Shown here in pieces: positions 1 to 9,970 of a stretch of 64,000 nt of DNA; position 1 is the first letter of the stretch, and each line of letters starts with the position of its first letter. Under the pieces are notes generated by a model. It saw only the letters and a list, made by a program, of their open reading frames with translations, was not told the origin of the DNA and did no database searches. The DNA lies in contig JBCBEC010000003.1 of the NCBI GenBank assembly GCA_038528965.1, forward strand, positions 358,097 through 422,096, given 5' to 3'. This DNA comes from Lewinella sp038528965 (lineage in GTDB: Bacteria > Bacteroidota > Bacteroidia > Chitinophagales > Saprospiraceae). A program made the position numbers and the translations under genes.

Positions 1-898
1 CATCAGTAGCGATGATGTTAGCAGTGTTAGAACCAGCGTTGATTACTGGAGTAGCACCGTCTAGATTGATAGAGAAAGTAGCACCTTGGAAAGTAGCTAC
101 ATCAGCATCACTTACGATATCACCTGCGCGTACATTAGCACCAGCAACTACGTGGTAGCGTAGTACAGCGTCTAAAGTTTCTACAGGAATATCGTCCAAG
201 CTGTTCCACTCGTTGTTGCTAGCCAACAGTGCTTCGAAAGCAGCATTAGTTGGAGCAAATACTGTGAATGGACCTTCACCAGTCAGGATGTCAACGAAAT
301 CAGTAGTCAAGTCAGTACGAGTTAAAGCAGCTACTAAGATGCTGAAGTCTGGGTTAGCAACCGCGAAAGTTACTACGGTAGCTGGCACAATTACTGCGTC
401 TACTGTGTGGATTACACCGTTAGCTACTTCTTCGTCAGCAGCAGTTACGTTTACACCACCGTTGATCACTACACCACCGTCCGTGTTTACGAACAAGCTC
501 AATGGCTCAGCAGTGTCGAATTCAGCAGCAGTATTGTAGTACTGCGTTACCAGCTTGTCAGAAGTCTCAACGCTTCCGAATACGTGGTACAACAATACAT
601 CACGCAGCAAAGCCTGTGGGATATCGCTTAAGCTAGTGAAGTTATTAGCTGCCAAGAAAGCATCGAAAGCAGCGTTGGTTGGAGCAAACAAGGTAAAGTT
701 TGCACTACGGTCGTTCAGTACATCTACCAAGTCAGCAGCTACTACCGCATCAACAAGGGTGCTGAAGTTGGCATTTTCCTGAGCAAATTCTACAATGGTA
801 GGATCCTCTACAGTGTTGTCATCATCATCACAAGAAACAAAAGTTAGAGATAGGGCTAGCATCACTAGGATACTGTAAGCATACGAATGCACTTTCAT
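1..898 (-). CDS. Fasciclin (FAS1) domain lipoprotein, 3' end outside window
   Basis: The reading frame is open from an ATG at 896-898 to the left edge, so only the N-terminal part (about 299 residues) is visible. It begins with a lipoprotein signal (hydrophobic stretch then FVSC, with an Asp-rich segment directly after the Cys), which suggests surface or outer-membrane anchoring. Two FAS1 units follow: each has a DLVDVL- or DFVDIL-like segment, then FTLFAPTNAAFDAF or FTVFAPTNAAFEAL, then an LLYHV/LRYHV segment. These are the conserved H1 and H2 regions of fasciclin domains, which mediate cell adhesion in many organisms. A third repeat may lie outside the window. Family assignment is firm; the adhesion role is an inference from the family. 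Confidence 0.9.
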   Translation of the reverse strand, partial: MKVHSYAYSILVMLALSLTFVSCDDDDNTVEDPTIVEFAQENANFSTLVDAVVAADLVDVLNDRSANFTLFAPTNAAFDAFLAANNFTSLSDIPQALLRDVLLYHVFGSVETSDKLVTQYYNTAAEFDTAEPLSLFVNTDGGVVINGGVNVTAADEEVANGVIHTVDAVIVPATVVTFAVANPDFSILVAALTRTDLTTDFVDILTGEGPFTVFAPTNAAFEALLASNNEWNSLDDIPVETLDAVLRYHVVAGANVRAGDIVSDADVATFQGATFSINLDGATPVINAGSNTANIIATD

Positions 899-1201
899 CG
901 TGAGTTGTTTTTTGGTTTTTTTAGAAAGTTTACACGCCATCAACATGATTATAAAAGCATTGTTCGCAATTGAACCCCAAAATTGCCAATGGCTGACAAA
1001 GTGGTGAATTAGGTTCGCACATTTTGCCATCTTCGGTCGTTATACGGAGTTTTCGCCGGTAAAAAATCAGCTGCTATTTCGCATTTCACACTATAAATAG
1101 GAAAAACGGAAGCACGCCTAACGACATACTTCCGCTCTTCGGTTGTTGAGAAATGCCTTAAAGCCTGTTTTTTTTAAAGCCCAGGCACTCCAGCTTAATC
1201 C
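899..1201. other. Intergenic region between fasciclin and metalloprotease genes
   Basis: About 300 bases separate the fasciclin start from the metalloprotease stop, both on the minus strand. It should hold the fasciclin promoter and the end of the protease transcript. A short inverted repeat (CGGAAG ... CTTCCG near 1107-1134) is visible but lacks a U-run. I see no gene here. Confidence 0.4.
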
Positions 1202-4200
1202 TTACTGTTTGATCAAGCGAGTTGTTTTTCCGCCCAGTTGAACCAAATAAACACCAGCTGGCAACACCTCGGTCGGCATTTGATATTGGAGGCTACCGGC
1301 AGGTAGTTGTTCCTGCCACAGTAACTGACCATCAATCCGATACAAGCGCAGTGGCAGTTGGGATGCTGCTGGTTCGCCAAGTTGAATTTGCACCCAGCCT
1401 TGGGTTGGGTTAGGGAACAAACGGAACGCTGGCCCGGCGTTGAGATCTTCGGTATTCACGACGGCGTCCTCATCTATCTTTATATTGAATTGCTGCACGG
1501 GTAGGAAACCTCCAGTGCCGTCCTCTACCACAAAGGTGAAATCGTCGTAGATCACATCTGGATTCGTGTTTAAATAACGCAGATTACCCGCATTAATCGT
1601 TCCCTGAGTGAAATTACTGCCAACCTGGAGTTCCTCATCAATACGGAATAAAGCACCATGTTGCGGAGTACTCACTAGTGTATAAGTGAGTTGAAAAGGC
1701 CCTTGCTCCGCATCGGAAATCGAGAGTAAATCTTCACCGATAGGGTTACTTTCCAAAGGAGGGACGAAAAGGGTATCATTATCCAACAAATTAGGAGCAA
1801 CCGCATTCCCTTGAGCGCAAAACTCGATGCTCCAATCACCCAACTGCCCGGGTGCCCCAAAGCCAGTTTCCAGTACTTTCACCCGCATAGTCCAGGTACC
1901 TTGACTGGATTCACCAATAAAGGCTGCTAATGGTTCAACGGGTTGAAAGAGAACCTGATCGTCTGGTGGACAAAAGATTTCTAGTGGCGCATCATCATCA
2001 AAGCCAATTCGTACTTGATCGGTACCAAAACAGCTCTGGTCGTACAGCCGAACTTCCGTTCCCGACGGGCTAATCACAGAAATGTAGAAGTTCTGGATCG
2101 GCTGATAACGAACAGCAACATTTGGAATATTCACATCACTGATAACCCCTTCAAACGGCACAAATATCTCCGACTCTACGGTAGGCAATGGGCCGGTTCC
2201 AGGAATTGTGATAGGTGTATCTTCGGAAGCCTGTGGGCTACAGATGGCGTTAACAGTGTGGAATACCTGTGGCTGGAGCCAGTCTCCCGTACCACATTCG
2301 TTGGTCGCACGTACGCGCCAGAAAAACAGCGTATTGGCAGCGAACTGAATGGATGGTGTGTAAGACGTTTCTGTCATTCCGTAGCTGCTATCTAGAATAT
2401 TGCTAAAGGCCGCATCATCCGAAAGCTCCCAGTCGTAGGTCAAAGCGTTTGGCAAGGCTGCCCACGAGAAATCTGTTCCGATATTAATATCATTTTCACC
2501 CTCCGCTGGTGTCAATAGTTCTAACTCACTAAAGTCGTTATCTACTATTTCAAAATAGAGACTACGGATCACTGGATCCAGATCCGGAGAGCTGGTGGCA
2601 ACTTGAATTTCCAGTGGCCCGTCGTAGTTTTCTAAGGCGGTAAAATCCAATGACAGACTTGTAGATTCGCCTGGAGTAAGATCTGTATCCGCAAAGTTAG
2701 CGACTACTCCTTCCGGCAATTCACTGCTAATTTCTAGACTGACTAGCCCTTCAAAGTCTAGTACTGATCCGGTACTGAAGGTAACTTCGGCTACGTCTGG
2801 CAAACAAATCTGCTGGAATACAGGTCCATAACTTACCGTATAAGTAGGCTCCTCGGCCGGTTCGATGCGGAAGTCATTATTGGAAATATCAAAGAAAATA
2901 TTGTCGGCAGCCTCTACGCGAATGCGCATTTCGTTGCCCGTAAACTCAGGAACGGTCACGAAGGCAGAACCAATATTTGGCGTTTCGGTCAATAACGTAT
3001 GTGGGTAAGTAAATCCACCATCAGTTGAAAGACGGATATTGACCAACTGACAATCTACAAATTCATTATTGGTGTTGGCTACATCCCAGGTAACTTCCCG
3101 GTATTCTCCAACCTTCCAGCTCTCACCTCCCGTATTTGGTGACATTACCAGGAATGGCCCAGCCGAAGCAGTACTACGAAAAGCTACATCTTCCCAAAGC
3201 GTAGCACCAATCTCAGGATTGTTATCGCGCACGGTACAGCGGAAGGTTAAATCCCGACTGTAGGTAGGTAAGACCTCCGTGTTTTCACTTGAATTATTAA
3301 CTAGAATCGGGAGTCGTGGGAATACCCGATTAGGATCGGCATTGGGCGAGAAACTGCGGAATAACGGTGCATTCCCAGTAGGCATCCCCAAGTCGGATAA
3401 GGGGCCTAGGTCTAGCTGTTCCCAGCAATAGGTCAAGTTATCATCATCTTGGTCCTCGGCAGCCGCTATCAATTCGAAAGGAGTGCTAATCGGGATATAG
3501 AACCCGTTGGTGTAATCAAGCGTTAGCTTAGGCTCTGAATTATCGGTATCCAACACGGTTGCACAATTACTGCCTTGCCCTTCGCGAGTGAAGAACATGA
3601 ACTGCTCTAAGGAATGTCCGTGGTAGTAATCATCATTATCAAAAGCTACATTTTGCGCACCACAAGTTCCAGCGTAGGACATAATAGTTGTACCAGAACC
3701 TGGCTCATAAGCAGAGCCGGTGGCCAATTGCCCTAAGCTATTCGGACAGTTACTCCAGGAGTGTGCTACCGCAAATTGGTGGGCCACCTCGTGCGTAAAC
3801 ACCCGGCGAATAATGGCCGCAATATTGTTGGTATAGTGGCAGGTCACGCCTCGATCTTTACCGGTTGTACACACCTGGCCACCAACTACTCCACCTACAT
3901 CAGTACAGCCGCTGGTAAATACGTGCCCCATATCATAACCTACACTTGGTATGCCTGCCCCAAGAATAGCATCTCGTACCTGACCCAGGAGTTCACCCCC
4001 TTCATCGGCATTGATAAATGGATCGGTACCGGCGTTCAAAAAGATTAAGGACTCTTGGTTTTCAATCAGGCGAATTCGAACCCCCACCTCGCGCTCAAAA
4101 GTGGTATTGGCCAAATTAATTGCTTGCACAAATGACGCCAGTACTGATTCTACCGTTCCTCCTTTTTGCTGTGCATACTCGCCCGTACAAGTGAGTGCCA

Positions 4201-4837
4201 TTACAAATTCGTTGATATTAGCAACGGTAGATGACTTTTCTTGGCTACGCGGACGAAAGGCCTGTGGAGAAGCAACTTCTACTTCGTCTGCCTCCCCTGG
4301 TTGGTAACCACAAGCGAACTGCGGCAGATCATCAGCAGATAGCACCACATCATGGTTGTAGTAGACTGCGTGATAGCGAAATTGCCCCGTAGCGAAAGGC
4401 TCTAGCAGGACTTCTCCGAATGGGGATGTATACAGCGCGGTAATACCCTGTGGGGTAAGTGTTAAGCGACCTTGGAAACGCTGATCTTCGGCATCGAGGA
4501 TACGATAGGTCCTTATTTGCGGCCAACGCGCCTGGAGCGCCGGCGCCAAAACAGAACTTTCGATAACCTTAAAGGAACGCCAACTACCCTGCGGAAGAGG
4601 AAGTTGGATAGTCGTTTTCGATTTTTGCAGTAAACGGGTAAACTCTTGTGGTGCATCTTTCAGTTGCTCGTACACATTTGCAAGTTCAACATCCATAAGC
4701 TGATAATCAGCTACCGGAAAATTGACCTCTGCGTTGCTAGGGAGATCAAGCTGATTTTCACCAATAAATTGCATCTGTTGACCCAATAATACCAGACTGC
4801 CAAATAGAAATAAGAAGCAAGTAGAAACTAATTTCAT
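1202..4837 (-). CDS. Secreted reprolysin-type zinc metalloprotease with P-domain and T9SS sorting tail
   Basis: This 1211-residue protein starts with a Sec signal peptide (about residues 1-20; Gln-Gln follows the hydrophobic core). The metzincin zinc site HEVAHQFAVAH lies near residue 350, with the Met-turn TTIMSYAG about 40 residues later. Fibronectin-like Ig modules follow, then a proprotein-convertase P-domain (about 875-1005, FDDDAPLEIFCPP, GDWSIEFC), a cadherin-like module and a T9SS type A sorting domain starting with FPNPTQGW at the C terminus. It should be exported by T9SS, attached or released at the cell surface, and degrade extracellular protein. The Gly usual at the eighth position of HExxHxxGxxH is Ala here, unlike the paralogue at 12199-15864, which has Gly. 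Both share the same domain order along their length. Confidence 0.93.
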   Translation of the reverse strand: MKLVSTCFLFLFGSLVLLGQQMQFIGENQLDLPSNAEVNFPVADYQLMDVELANVYEQLKDAPQEFTRLLQKSKTTIQLPLPQGSWRSFKVIESSVLAPALQARWPQIRTYRILDAEDQRFQGRLTLTPQGITALYTSPFGEVLLEPFATGQFRYHAVYYNHDVVLSADDLPQFACGYQPGEADEVEVASPQAFRPRSQEKSSTVANINEFVMALTCTGEYAQQKGGTVESVLASFVQAINLANTTFEREVGVRIRLIENQESLIFLNAGTDPFINADEGGELLGQVRDAILGAGIPSVGYDMGHVFTSGCTDVGGVVGGQVCTTGKDRGVTCHYTNNIAAIIRRVFTHEVAHQFAVAHSWSNCPNSLGQLATGSAYEPGSGTTIMSYAGTCGAQNVAFDNDDYYHGHSLEQFMFFTREGQGSNCATVLDTDNSEPKLTLDYTNGFYIPISTPFELIAAAEDQDDDNLTYCWEQLDLGPLSDLGMPTGNAPLFRSFSPNADPNRVFPRLPILVNNSSENTEVLPTYSRDLTFRCTVRDNNPEIGATLWEDVAFRSTASAGPFLVMSPNTGGESWKVGEYREVTWDVANTNNEFVDCQLVNIRLSTDGGFTYPHTLLTETPNIGSAFVTVPEFTGNEMRIRVEAADNIFFDISNNDFRIEPAEEPTYTVSYGPVFQQICLPDVAEVTFSTGSVLDFEGLVSLEISSELPEGVVANFADTDLTPGESTSLSLDFTALENYDGPLEIQVATSSPDLDPVIRSLYFEIVDNDFSELELLTPAEGENDINIGTDFSWAALPNALTYDWELSDDAAFSNILDSSYGMTETSYTPSIQFAANTLFFWRVRATNECGTGDWLQPQVFHTVNAICSPQASEDTPITIPGTGPLPTVESEIFVPFEGVISDVNIPNVAVRYQPIQNFYISVISPSGTEVRLYDQSCFGTDQVRIGFDDDAPLEIFCPPDDQVLFQPVEPLAAFIGESSQGTWTMRVKVLETGFGAPGQLGDWSIEFCAQGNAVAPNLLDNDTLFVPPLESNPIGEDLLSISDAEQGPFQLTYTLVSTPQHGALFRIDEELQVGSNFTQGTINAGNLRYLNTNPDVIYDDFTFVVEDGTGGFLPVQQFNIKIDEDAVVNTEDLNAGPAFRLFPNPTQGWVQIQLGEPAASQLPLRLYRIDGQLLWQEQLPAGSLQYQMPTEVLPAGVYLVQLGGKTTRLIKQ

Positions 4838-4997
4838 TAGTTGCTGATTTAAACATGGAAGACAAAAAGGACAAGGAAATTACGGCCCGTTTAGGACTGG
4901 ATGATGTATATCTCCTGCACTGTTTTCAAAATACCGCCTAAAGTAATAATTGTCTGTTGTTCATTGAATAGAAATGCGATCTATTGTCGGATATTTA

Positions 4998-6809
4998 CTA
5001 GGAATTATCAGGCAACTCCACTACAAATACAGAGCCCGTCTGCTCTTTGCGATCTTCCACCCAAATTTGGCCGCCGTGCAACTCTACAATTCTACGGCAG
5101 ATTGCCAAACCAATCCCCGTCCCCGGATAGCTAGAGCGAGCGTGTAGGCGCTTAAACATTTCAAATATTTGCTCGCGATAACTCGGCTCAATTCCAATAC
5201 CATTATCGATAATCCGGAAACGATAACTGCTGGTTTGCTCCACATATTCAGCCGATATTTCCACCACTGGATCAGAAGATTGGTTGTATTTGAGTGCGTT
5301 ATCAATAAGGTTTTGGAACAGTTGTCGTAGGAGCTGTAGGTCAGCAGTTACGGTAGGTAGACCTTTGTAAATCAGGCGGGCATTGGTTTCAACAATACGC
5401 TTCTCTAAACGCTCTTGCACATCCTTAAGGATAGCTTGCACATCCACATCCTGGAGGTCTAATGCCTCCTGCCCCAGGCGGGAGATGGCCATTACGGCCT
5501 CGACTAGCCGGTTCATCCCGTCTACACTATCTTCGATAAACCCTAAATATTCACTCAGTTCCGCTTCACTTCCTTTTGCCAGGCGCTTGCGTAGTAATTG
5601 TGCAAAATTACCAACGTTACGAATGGGTTCTTTTAAATCATGCGAAGCAATGTAGGCAAAGCGTTCCAGGGCTTCATTGGATACCTCCAGGTCATTGGCG
5701 TAGGCCTGCATTCGTTCCTGGGAGGCCTTGTACTGGGTCAAGTCGGTACCTACAAATACATAGCCGGCCCGATTTCGGCTGCCACCCACCCACAAGCGTT
5801 TGTACAGCGGAGTTACCACAAAGAGCAGATAGGCCAGGTCGCTGGTAGTTTGTACCCTAGTCTCATAGGATTCGGTGGTGTTGACCGCGAGGCGCTTGAT
5901 AACCGGTGTGTAGCGATTCCAATGCTCCGGCGATAAAACCTTGGTGATCGGTACATCTTGCCACTGCTTAGTGGTGCCGCCCATACTCTTCAAAAAGGCC
6001 GCATTAACCTGTTTGATCCGGAAGTCCTGGTCGGTCAGCATAAACCAGTTGGTCATGGTCTTTAGCAAGTTGGGCACCGCATATTCCGACTGTAAATCAG
6101 TCAACTGTAGGTTGATGATCATCAGCCCCGAAAAGAGTGCTCCAACCGCCACATTGGCCGTCTCATTCAATGTGGAAGGCTCCTGTAGGAAGTAGGTGAG
6201 TACATAATTACTAACAAAAGATCCGACCATAACGACACAGTAAATCACCACCACCGCCAAGCGGATATTCTTGGTTTGTGCGTTACGGGCGTAATGAAAA
6301 GGCAAATACGAAAGATAGATGCTTAGACTGTACATGATACACACCGCCGTCGCTCGGAACAAATCATTTCCTTGATAAACAGAAAGCTCCACCGCCCAGC
6401 GCCCGGCTTCATTGGCGACAAGCTCTCCGTGCCCGTAGGGCGTGAATCCTTGTAGGACGAACATAACTCCCCCCAATACCAAGCTCAACCAAAACCAAGC
6501 CCGCTCCCAGGGTTTCATTTCCCGCGGGGAGAACTGCTGGGCATAGTGCCACATGGTAAGGATGATGAAAAGGATGGCCAGGTTCCAGATATTCTCTTGC
6601 CAGGGCCGCAGTTGTCGTACATACTCCAAGTCGGTACTAGCGTCCATCTGAAAGAAGAACATGTTCTGAACAAACAAAAAGAAGGTACTAAGCATGAAGA
6701 CCTGGTACATTCTCCGGCTACTATCTAGCCAATACACCCTCAGGCCCATCACAAAGATGGCGAATCCACTGAGCAGGGAAAACCAACCTTCAAATAAGTA
6801 GTTAGGCAT
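4998..6809 (-). CDS. Membrane sensor histidine kinase with PAS domain
   Basis: The N terminus has about seven hydrophobic helices (first ~235 residues), resembling 7TM sensor modules. A PAS-like domain (about 250-365) and a short coiled linker precede the kinase core. The H-box is YIASHDLKEP, with the phospho-accepting His about residue 390. N-box (NLIDNALKYN), G1 (IDNGIGIE), F-box (FEMFKRLH) and G2 (GTGIGLAICRRIV) are intact, so it should be catalytically active. The frame extends 11 codons upstream to a GTG at 6842, but I chose the ATG at 6807-6809 because it sits directly before the first membrane helix. No response regulator is adjacent, so it is an orphan kinase here; its signal is unknown. 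Confidence 0.9.
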   Translation of the reverse strand: MPNYLFEGWFSLLSGFAIFVMGLRVYWLDSSRRMYQVFMLSTFFLFVQNMFFFQMDASTDLEYVRQLRPWQENIWNLAILFIILTMWHYAQQFSPREMKPWERAWFWLSLVLGGVMFVLQGFTPYGHGELVANEAGRWAVELSVYQGNDLFRATAVCIMYSLSIYLSYLPFHYARNAQTKNIRLAVVVIYCVVMVGSFVSNYVLTYFLQEPSTLNETANVAVGALFSGLMIINLQLTDLQSEYAVPNLLKTMTNWFMLTDQDFRIKQVNAAFLKSMGGTTKQWQDVPITKVLSPEHWNRYTPVIKRLAVNTTESYETRVQTTSDLAYLLFVVTPLYKRLWVGGSRNRAGYVFVGTDLTQYKASQERMQAYANDLEVSNEALERFAYIASHDLKEPIRNVGNFAQLLRKRLAKGSEAELSEYLGFIEDSVDGMNRLVEAVMAISRLGQEALDLQDVDVQAILKDVQERLEKRIVETNARLIYKGLPTVTADLQLLRQLFQNLIDNALKYNQSSDPVVEISAEYVEQTSSYRFRIIDNGIGIEPSYREQIFEMFKRLHARSSYPGTGIGLAICRRIVELHGGQIWVEDRKEQTGSVFVVELPDNS

Positions 6810-6872
6810 GAGATTTCGAGTCGGTGAAACACTAATGGTCACGGACTAGTCAAATGTTATTGTGTTTATTTG

Positions 6873-6906
6873 TGCGACTGCCGGGATTTTACGCCCGGCA
6901 GTCGCA
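6873..6906. terminator. Strong hairpin between two minus-strand genes
   Basis: A 13-bp perfect stem (TGCGACTGCCGGG at 6873-6885 with its complement at 6894-6906) surrounds an 8-base loop. It sits between the stop of the alpha-oxoamine synthase gene (6949) and the kinase start. No T-run follows on either strand, so a factor-independent terminator is not certain; it may protect a 3' end. Confidence 0.5.
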
Positions 6907-6948
6907 TCGGTAAAGTTAGAATACATTCCACTAGCAGCCAAGTAAGAC

Positions 6949-8250
6949 TTAAGCCTTAGTCTGTTTTTTCATACCAGCACTGGTCCGAAACTTTGCATCG
7001 CTCCAGACGGCATCCAGAGCATTAGCCAGCATATCAATATCTGCACGGGTATGATTAGCGGATAAGCTTACGCGAAAACGCTGTTTATTCACACCTACGG
7101 CCGGGTACTCAATGGCATTTACGAAGATACCACGTTCGTGTAACTCCCGATTCGCCAGGCGGATATTCATATCCTTCGGAACAAGCAGGGCTAACACAGC
7201 GGCCGAAGGTTGGGTCTGCAAGCCGTAATCCTGTAAGCTATCAGCAGCGTAGGCGGCCAGATCCAACAGCCGGGCTCTTCGTTCTGGCTCTTGCTCAATG
7301 ATATCAATTCCTGCACACACCGCCGCCAAAGTGGTAGGTGGTAAAGCAGCAGAAAAGACATAAGGCCGAGCAAAATAGCGAAGGTAATCGATGATCTCCC
7401 GGCGCCCGGCAATGTAGCCTCCGGAAACCGCAAAGGACTTACTGAAGGTACCTACGTAGACATCAATCCCGTCTTCTACGCCTTGAGCCTCGGCCGTGCC
7501 TCGACCGTTGGCTCCCAGAACGCCAATCCCGTGAGCATCATCCAGCAAAACAACTGCACCATGCTCTTTACAAACGGGAACCATCTCGTGCAAAGGTGCT
7601 ACATCTCCATCCATAGAGTAGACACCTTCCATAGCCGCAAAAATAGTGGCGTATTTGCCTTTGTTTTTGGTCAACAAATGAGCCAAGCGTCGGGTATTAT
7701 TGTGCGGAAACCGCATATCCTCTGCTTCACTCAGCTGTAGCCCCGCGTGTAAGGAGGCATGACTGAGTTGGTCGTGGATTACCAGATCGTTGCGCTGTGC
7801 CAAGGCGCTCACTACGCCAAGGTTGGCCATAAATCCAGCCGGAAAAATAATGGCGTCCTCGGTGTTCTTGAAGCGAGCAATCTTGGCTTCCAACTCTCGC
7901 ATGAGATTGCTGTAACCATTGAGTAATGGTGGTCCGCCCATGCCGGTACCATACTCATCTACGATATCTTTCACTCGCTTTTTCACGGCAGGATGGTTGG
8001 CTAGGCCCAGATAATTATTGGACGCAAACATCAGCATCTGCTTGGGGCGCTGGGTATAAGTATCCAAAATAGTGACCTCCCGGTCGGTAGCACTGAGTAA
8101 GACGCGCTGATAAGCATACTGTTCTTGTGCCTTAAGTTGGGTTAAAAATTCGCCGAATTGGCGAGCACGGGTATTTAGGTCAAGCTTGTGTTTAGAAAGC
8201 ATAAAATGCACCAAGCCCTTACCCGTGGTAACGGTACTGTTGTAGTTCAT
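6949..8250 (-). CDS. PLP-dependent alpha-oxoamine synthase (BioF/Kbl/serine palmitoyltransferase family)
   Basis: This 433-residue fold-type I PLP enzyme has the family hallmarks: FASNNYLGLANHP near the N terminus, the FPAGFMANLG segment, HDQLSHASLHAG, the cofactor Asp/His pair in LLDDAHGIGVLG, and the Schiff-base Lys in VGTFSKSF. The family condenses an amino acid with an acyl-CoA. In Bacteroidota three members are usual: BioF (biotin), Kbl (glycine C-acetyltransferase) and Spt (serine palmitoyltransferase for sphingolipids). The motifs do not let me choose; no bio or tdh gene is adjacent, so a sphingolipid or other lipid role is possible but inferred. The chosen start adds a short N-terminal extension; an internal Met at residue 17 is an alternative. 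A stable hairpin lies just downstream. Confidence 0.85.
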   Translation of the reverse strand: MNYNSTVTTGKGLVHFMLSKHKLDLNTRARQFGEFLTQLKAQEQYAYQRVLLSATDREVTILDTYTQRPKQMLMFASNNYLGLANHPAVKKRVKDIVDEYGTGMGGPPLLNGYSNLMRELEAKIARFKNTEDAIIFPAGFMANLGVVSALAQRNDLVIHDQLSHASLHAGLQLSEAEDMRFPHNNTRRLAHLLTKNKGKYATIFAAMEGVYSMDGDVAPLHEMVPVCKEHGAVVLLDDAHGIGVLGANGRGTAEAQGVEDGIDVYVGTFSKSFAVSGGYIAGRREIIDYLRYFARPYVFSAALPPTTLAAVCAGIDIIEQEPERRARLLDLAAYAADSLQDYGLQTQPSAAVLALLVPKDMNIRLANRELHERGIFVNAIEYPAVGVNKQRFRVSLSANHTRADIDMLANALDAVWSDAKFRTSAGMKKQTKA

Positions 8251-8473
8251 ACAAAGGGGTATTTAAGCACACCAACATTGGTGGTCTTGCCACAAAACAG
8301 CACGGTGGCATGTGTGCATTTGCCGGGGGTAGAGAGCGTAAAAAAAATAAGCTTACACTAGGCAAGCTATTGTACAATGGAATATGCTAAGTCAAAGATT
8401 TAGCGTATTCAGAAGATAAACATAAGTACTTTTTATCTACAAAGCAAGACAAAAAGTCATCCAATTATGGAAG

Positions 8474-9568
8474 TTAATCACCAAAAGATATACCTATCGA
8501 ACGAGCGGTATGGACCAGGGCATGATCCGGCGAGACATTTTTATTCGTCGTAATGACACTAGAGAGCGGCACACTTACAAACTCGTTATTTTGGTAGGCC
8601 ACCATCTGCCCAAAGTCACCGGCCGCTACCATATCAAATGCCTTCACCCCCATGGACGTAGCAAGAATGCGGTCAAAGGCTACTGGTGTACCCCCACGTT
8701 GAATGTGCCCCAAGACAGTAGTACGAATTTGTGCTATACAACCAAGTTCTTCAAGTTGGTAACGCAGTTGATTACAAATGCCTCCTAACTTCAGATGAGG
8801 ATCACCTGCGTCTTTAGCCGCGCGCCCAAAAGCTTCTCCGCCAAGTGGTTTAGCACCTTCCGCTATGACAATATTCATGAACCCCTTACCTTTCTTATAG
8901 CGTTTGTCAATGAGCTTTTTGATCTTCGCTGGATCGTAGGGAATTTCTGGCAGCAAACATACCTCGGCACCTCCGGCAATAGCTGTATGCAAGGCAATCC
9001 AACCCGCATCACGACCCATTACCTCCATGATGATTACCCGATGGTGGCTTTCGGCTGTGGTCACCAACTTATCAAAGCAATCTGTGGCAATTTGCACCGC
9101 AGTGGAAAACCCAAAAGTGTAGTCGGTAGCGGCTAAATCATTGTCGATTGTTTTGGGAACACCAATGATAGGACACCCCTGCTCGTGTAGATGCTGAGAA
9201 ATACGTTGGCTACCATCACCACCGATATTGACCACCGCAGAGAAGCCTAGATCTTTGAGTTTAGCGATCATTTCCGGCCCACGATCAACGAGCTTTACGC
9301 TACCATCTTCTTGCTTTACAGGGTAGGCTACTGGATTGCCTTTATTGGTCGTCTTGATAATAGTACCCCCACGTACGTGGATACCCGCAACTCTCTTAGG
9401 CGTCAACTTAACCAGATCAGTTGGTTCACTTAGCAGACCATTGAAAGCCTCCATACTCCCCCACACTTCCCATCCACCGTGCCTTTTGGCAGATTTCACT
9501 AAACCGCGTATTACCGCGTTCAAACCGGGACAGTCACCTCCGCCAGTGGCTACTAATATCTTTTGCAT
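8474..9568 (-). CDS. pfkA: 6-phosphofructokinase
   Basis: This 364-residue cytosolic enzyme phosphorylates fructose 6-phosphate to fructose 1,6-bisphosphate in glycolysis. Visible motifs are GGGDCPGLNAVIRG at the N terminus, GGDGSQ, and PKTIDNDLAATDYTFGF holding the catalytic Asp. The GGDG Gly is the residue that marks ATP users (PPi enzymes have Asp), while the Lys of PKTIDND is shared with PPi-type and mixed clade III enzymes. ATP use is therefore likely, in a lineage related to PPi-dependent forms. The ATG at 9566-9568 lies about 25 bases downstream of a consensus -7 element, giving a short 5' UTR. It stands alone between oppositely oriented or unrelated genes. Confidence 0.93.
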   Translation of the reverse strand: MQKILVATGGGDCPGLNAVIRGLVKSAKRHGGWEVWGSMEAFNGLLSEPTDLVKLTPKRVAGIHVRGGTIIKTTNKGNPVAYPVKQEDGSVKLVDRGPEMIAKLKDLGFSAVVNIGGDGSQRISQHLHEQGCPIIGVPKTIDNDLAATDYTFGFSTAVQIATDCFDKLVTTAESHHRVIIMEVMGRDAGWIALHTAIAGGAEVCLLPEIPYDPAKIKKLIDKRYKKGKGFMNIVIAEGAKPLGGEAFGRAAKDAGDPHLKLGGICNQLRYQLEELGCIAQIRTTVLGHIQRGGTPVAFDRILATSMGVKAFDMVAAGDFGQMVAYQNNEFVSVPLSSVITTNKNVSPDHALVHTARSIGISFGD

Positions 9569-9594
9569 GAATTATAGTTTGAACTTTAGGGTTT

Positions 9595-9602
9595 CAAAGA
9601 TA
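9595..9602 (-). promoter_or_regulatory. Predicted -7 element of the pfkA promoter
   Basis: On the minus strand the sequence reads TATCTTTG, an exact match to the Bacteroidota -7 consensus TAnnTTTG, about 27 bases before the pfkA ATG. A clear TTG at the usual -33 spacing is not visible. Confidence 0.55.
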
Positions 9603-9970
9603 GAGGGAAGAGCTGGCATTGAGAAAACAATCTTACAGCTGGTAGAAGTAATATTAAATATAAATTAATTAAATGCTTATATTTTATATATTTACACCAA
9701 CTTGCGCTCTGATTATTAGCTGATTATCGAATTCCAGATTCAAGACTGTACTGGGCGATCAAGTATTTTTTCTTCCTCTTGTTAAACTAGCATCGGTTTT
9801 ATATCAGCGGTAAACTACCCATTTAGATGGCTGTAGTTTCCGTTCTCACTAGCTGTGACGCTCATAGGAGTTTCACGTCTAACTTTACAGTTTCATTTCT
9901 TGAAAAGAAATCTTAAATCCCACTTAATAAACTACTTATACATATAAATTACACAAAATTAACACTTCAC
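9603..9970. other. Divergent intergenic region between pfkA and a T9SS protein gene
   Basis: This A+T-rich stretch separates two divergent genes and should contain both promoters. I see no open frame with coding character, no strong hairpin and no repeat. Confidence 0.4.

Noticed and set aside
1146..1190. Possible terminator after the first metalloprotease gene (GCCTG ... CAGGC)
   Set aside because: The stem is short, the A/T run is in the loop and not after the stem, so I did not call it.
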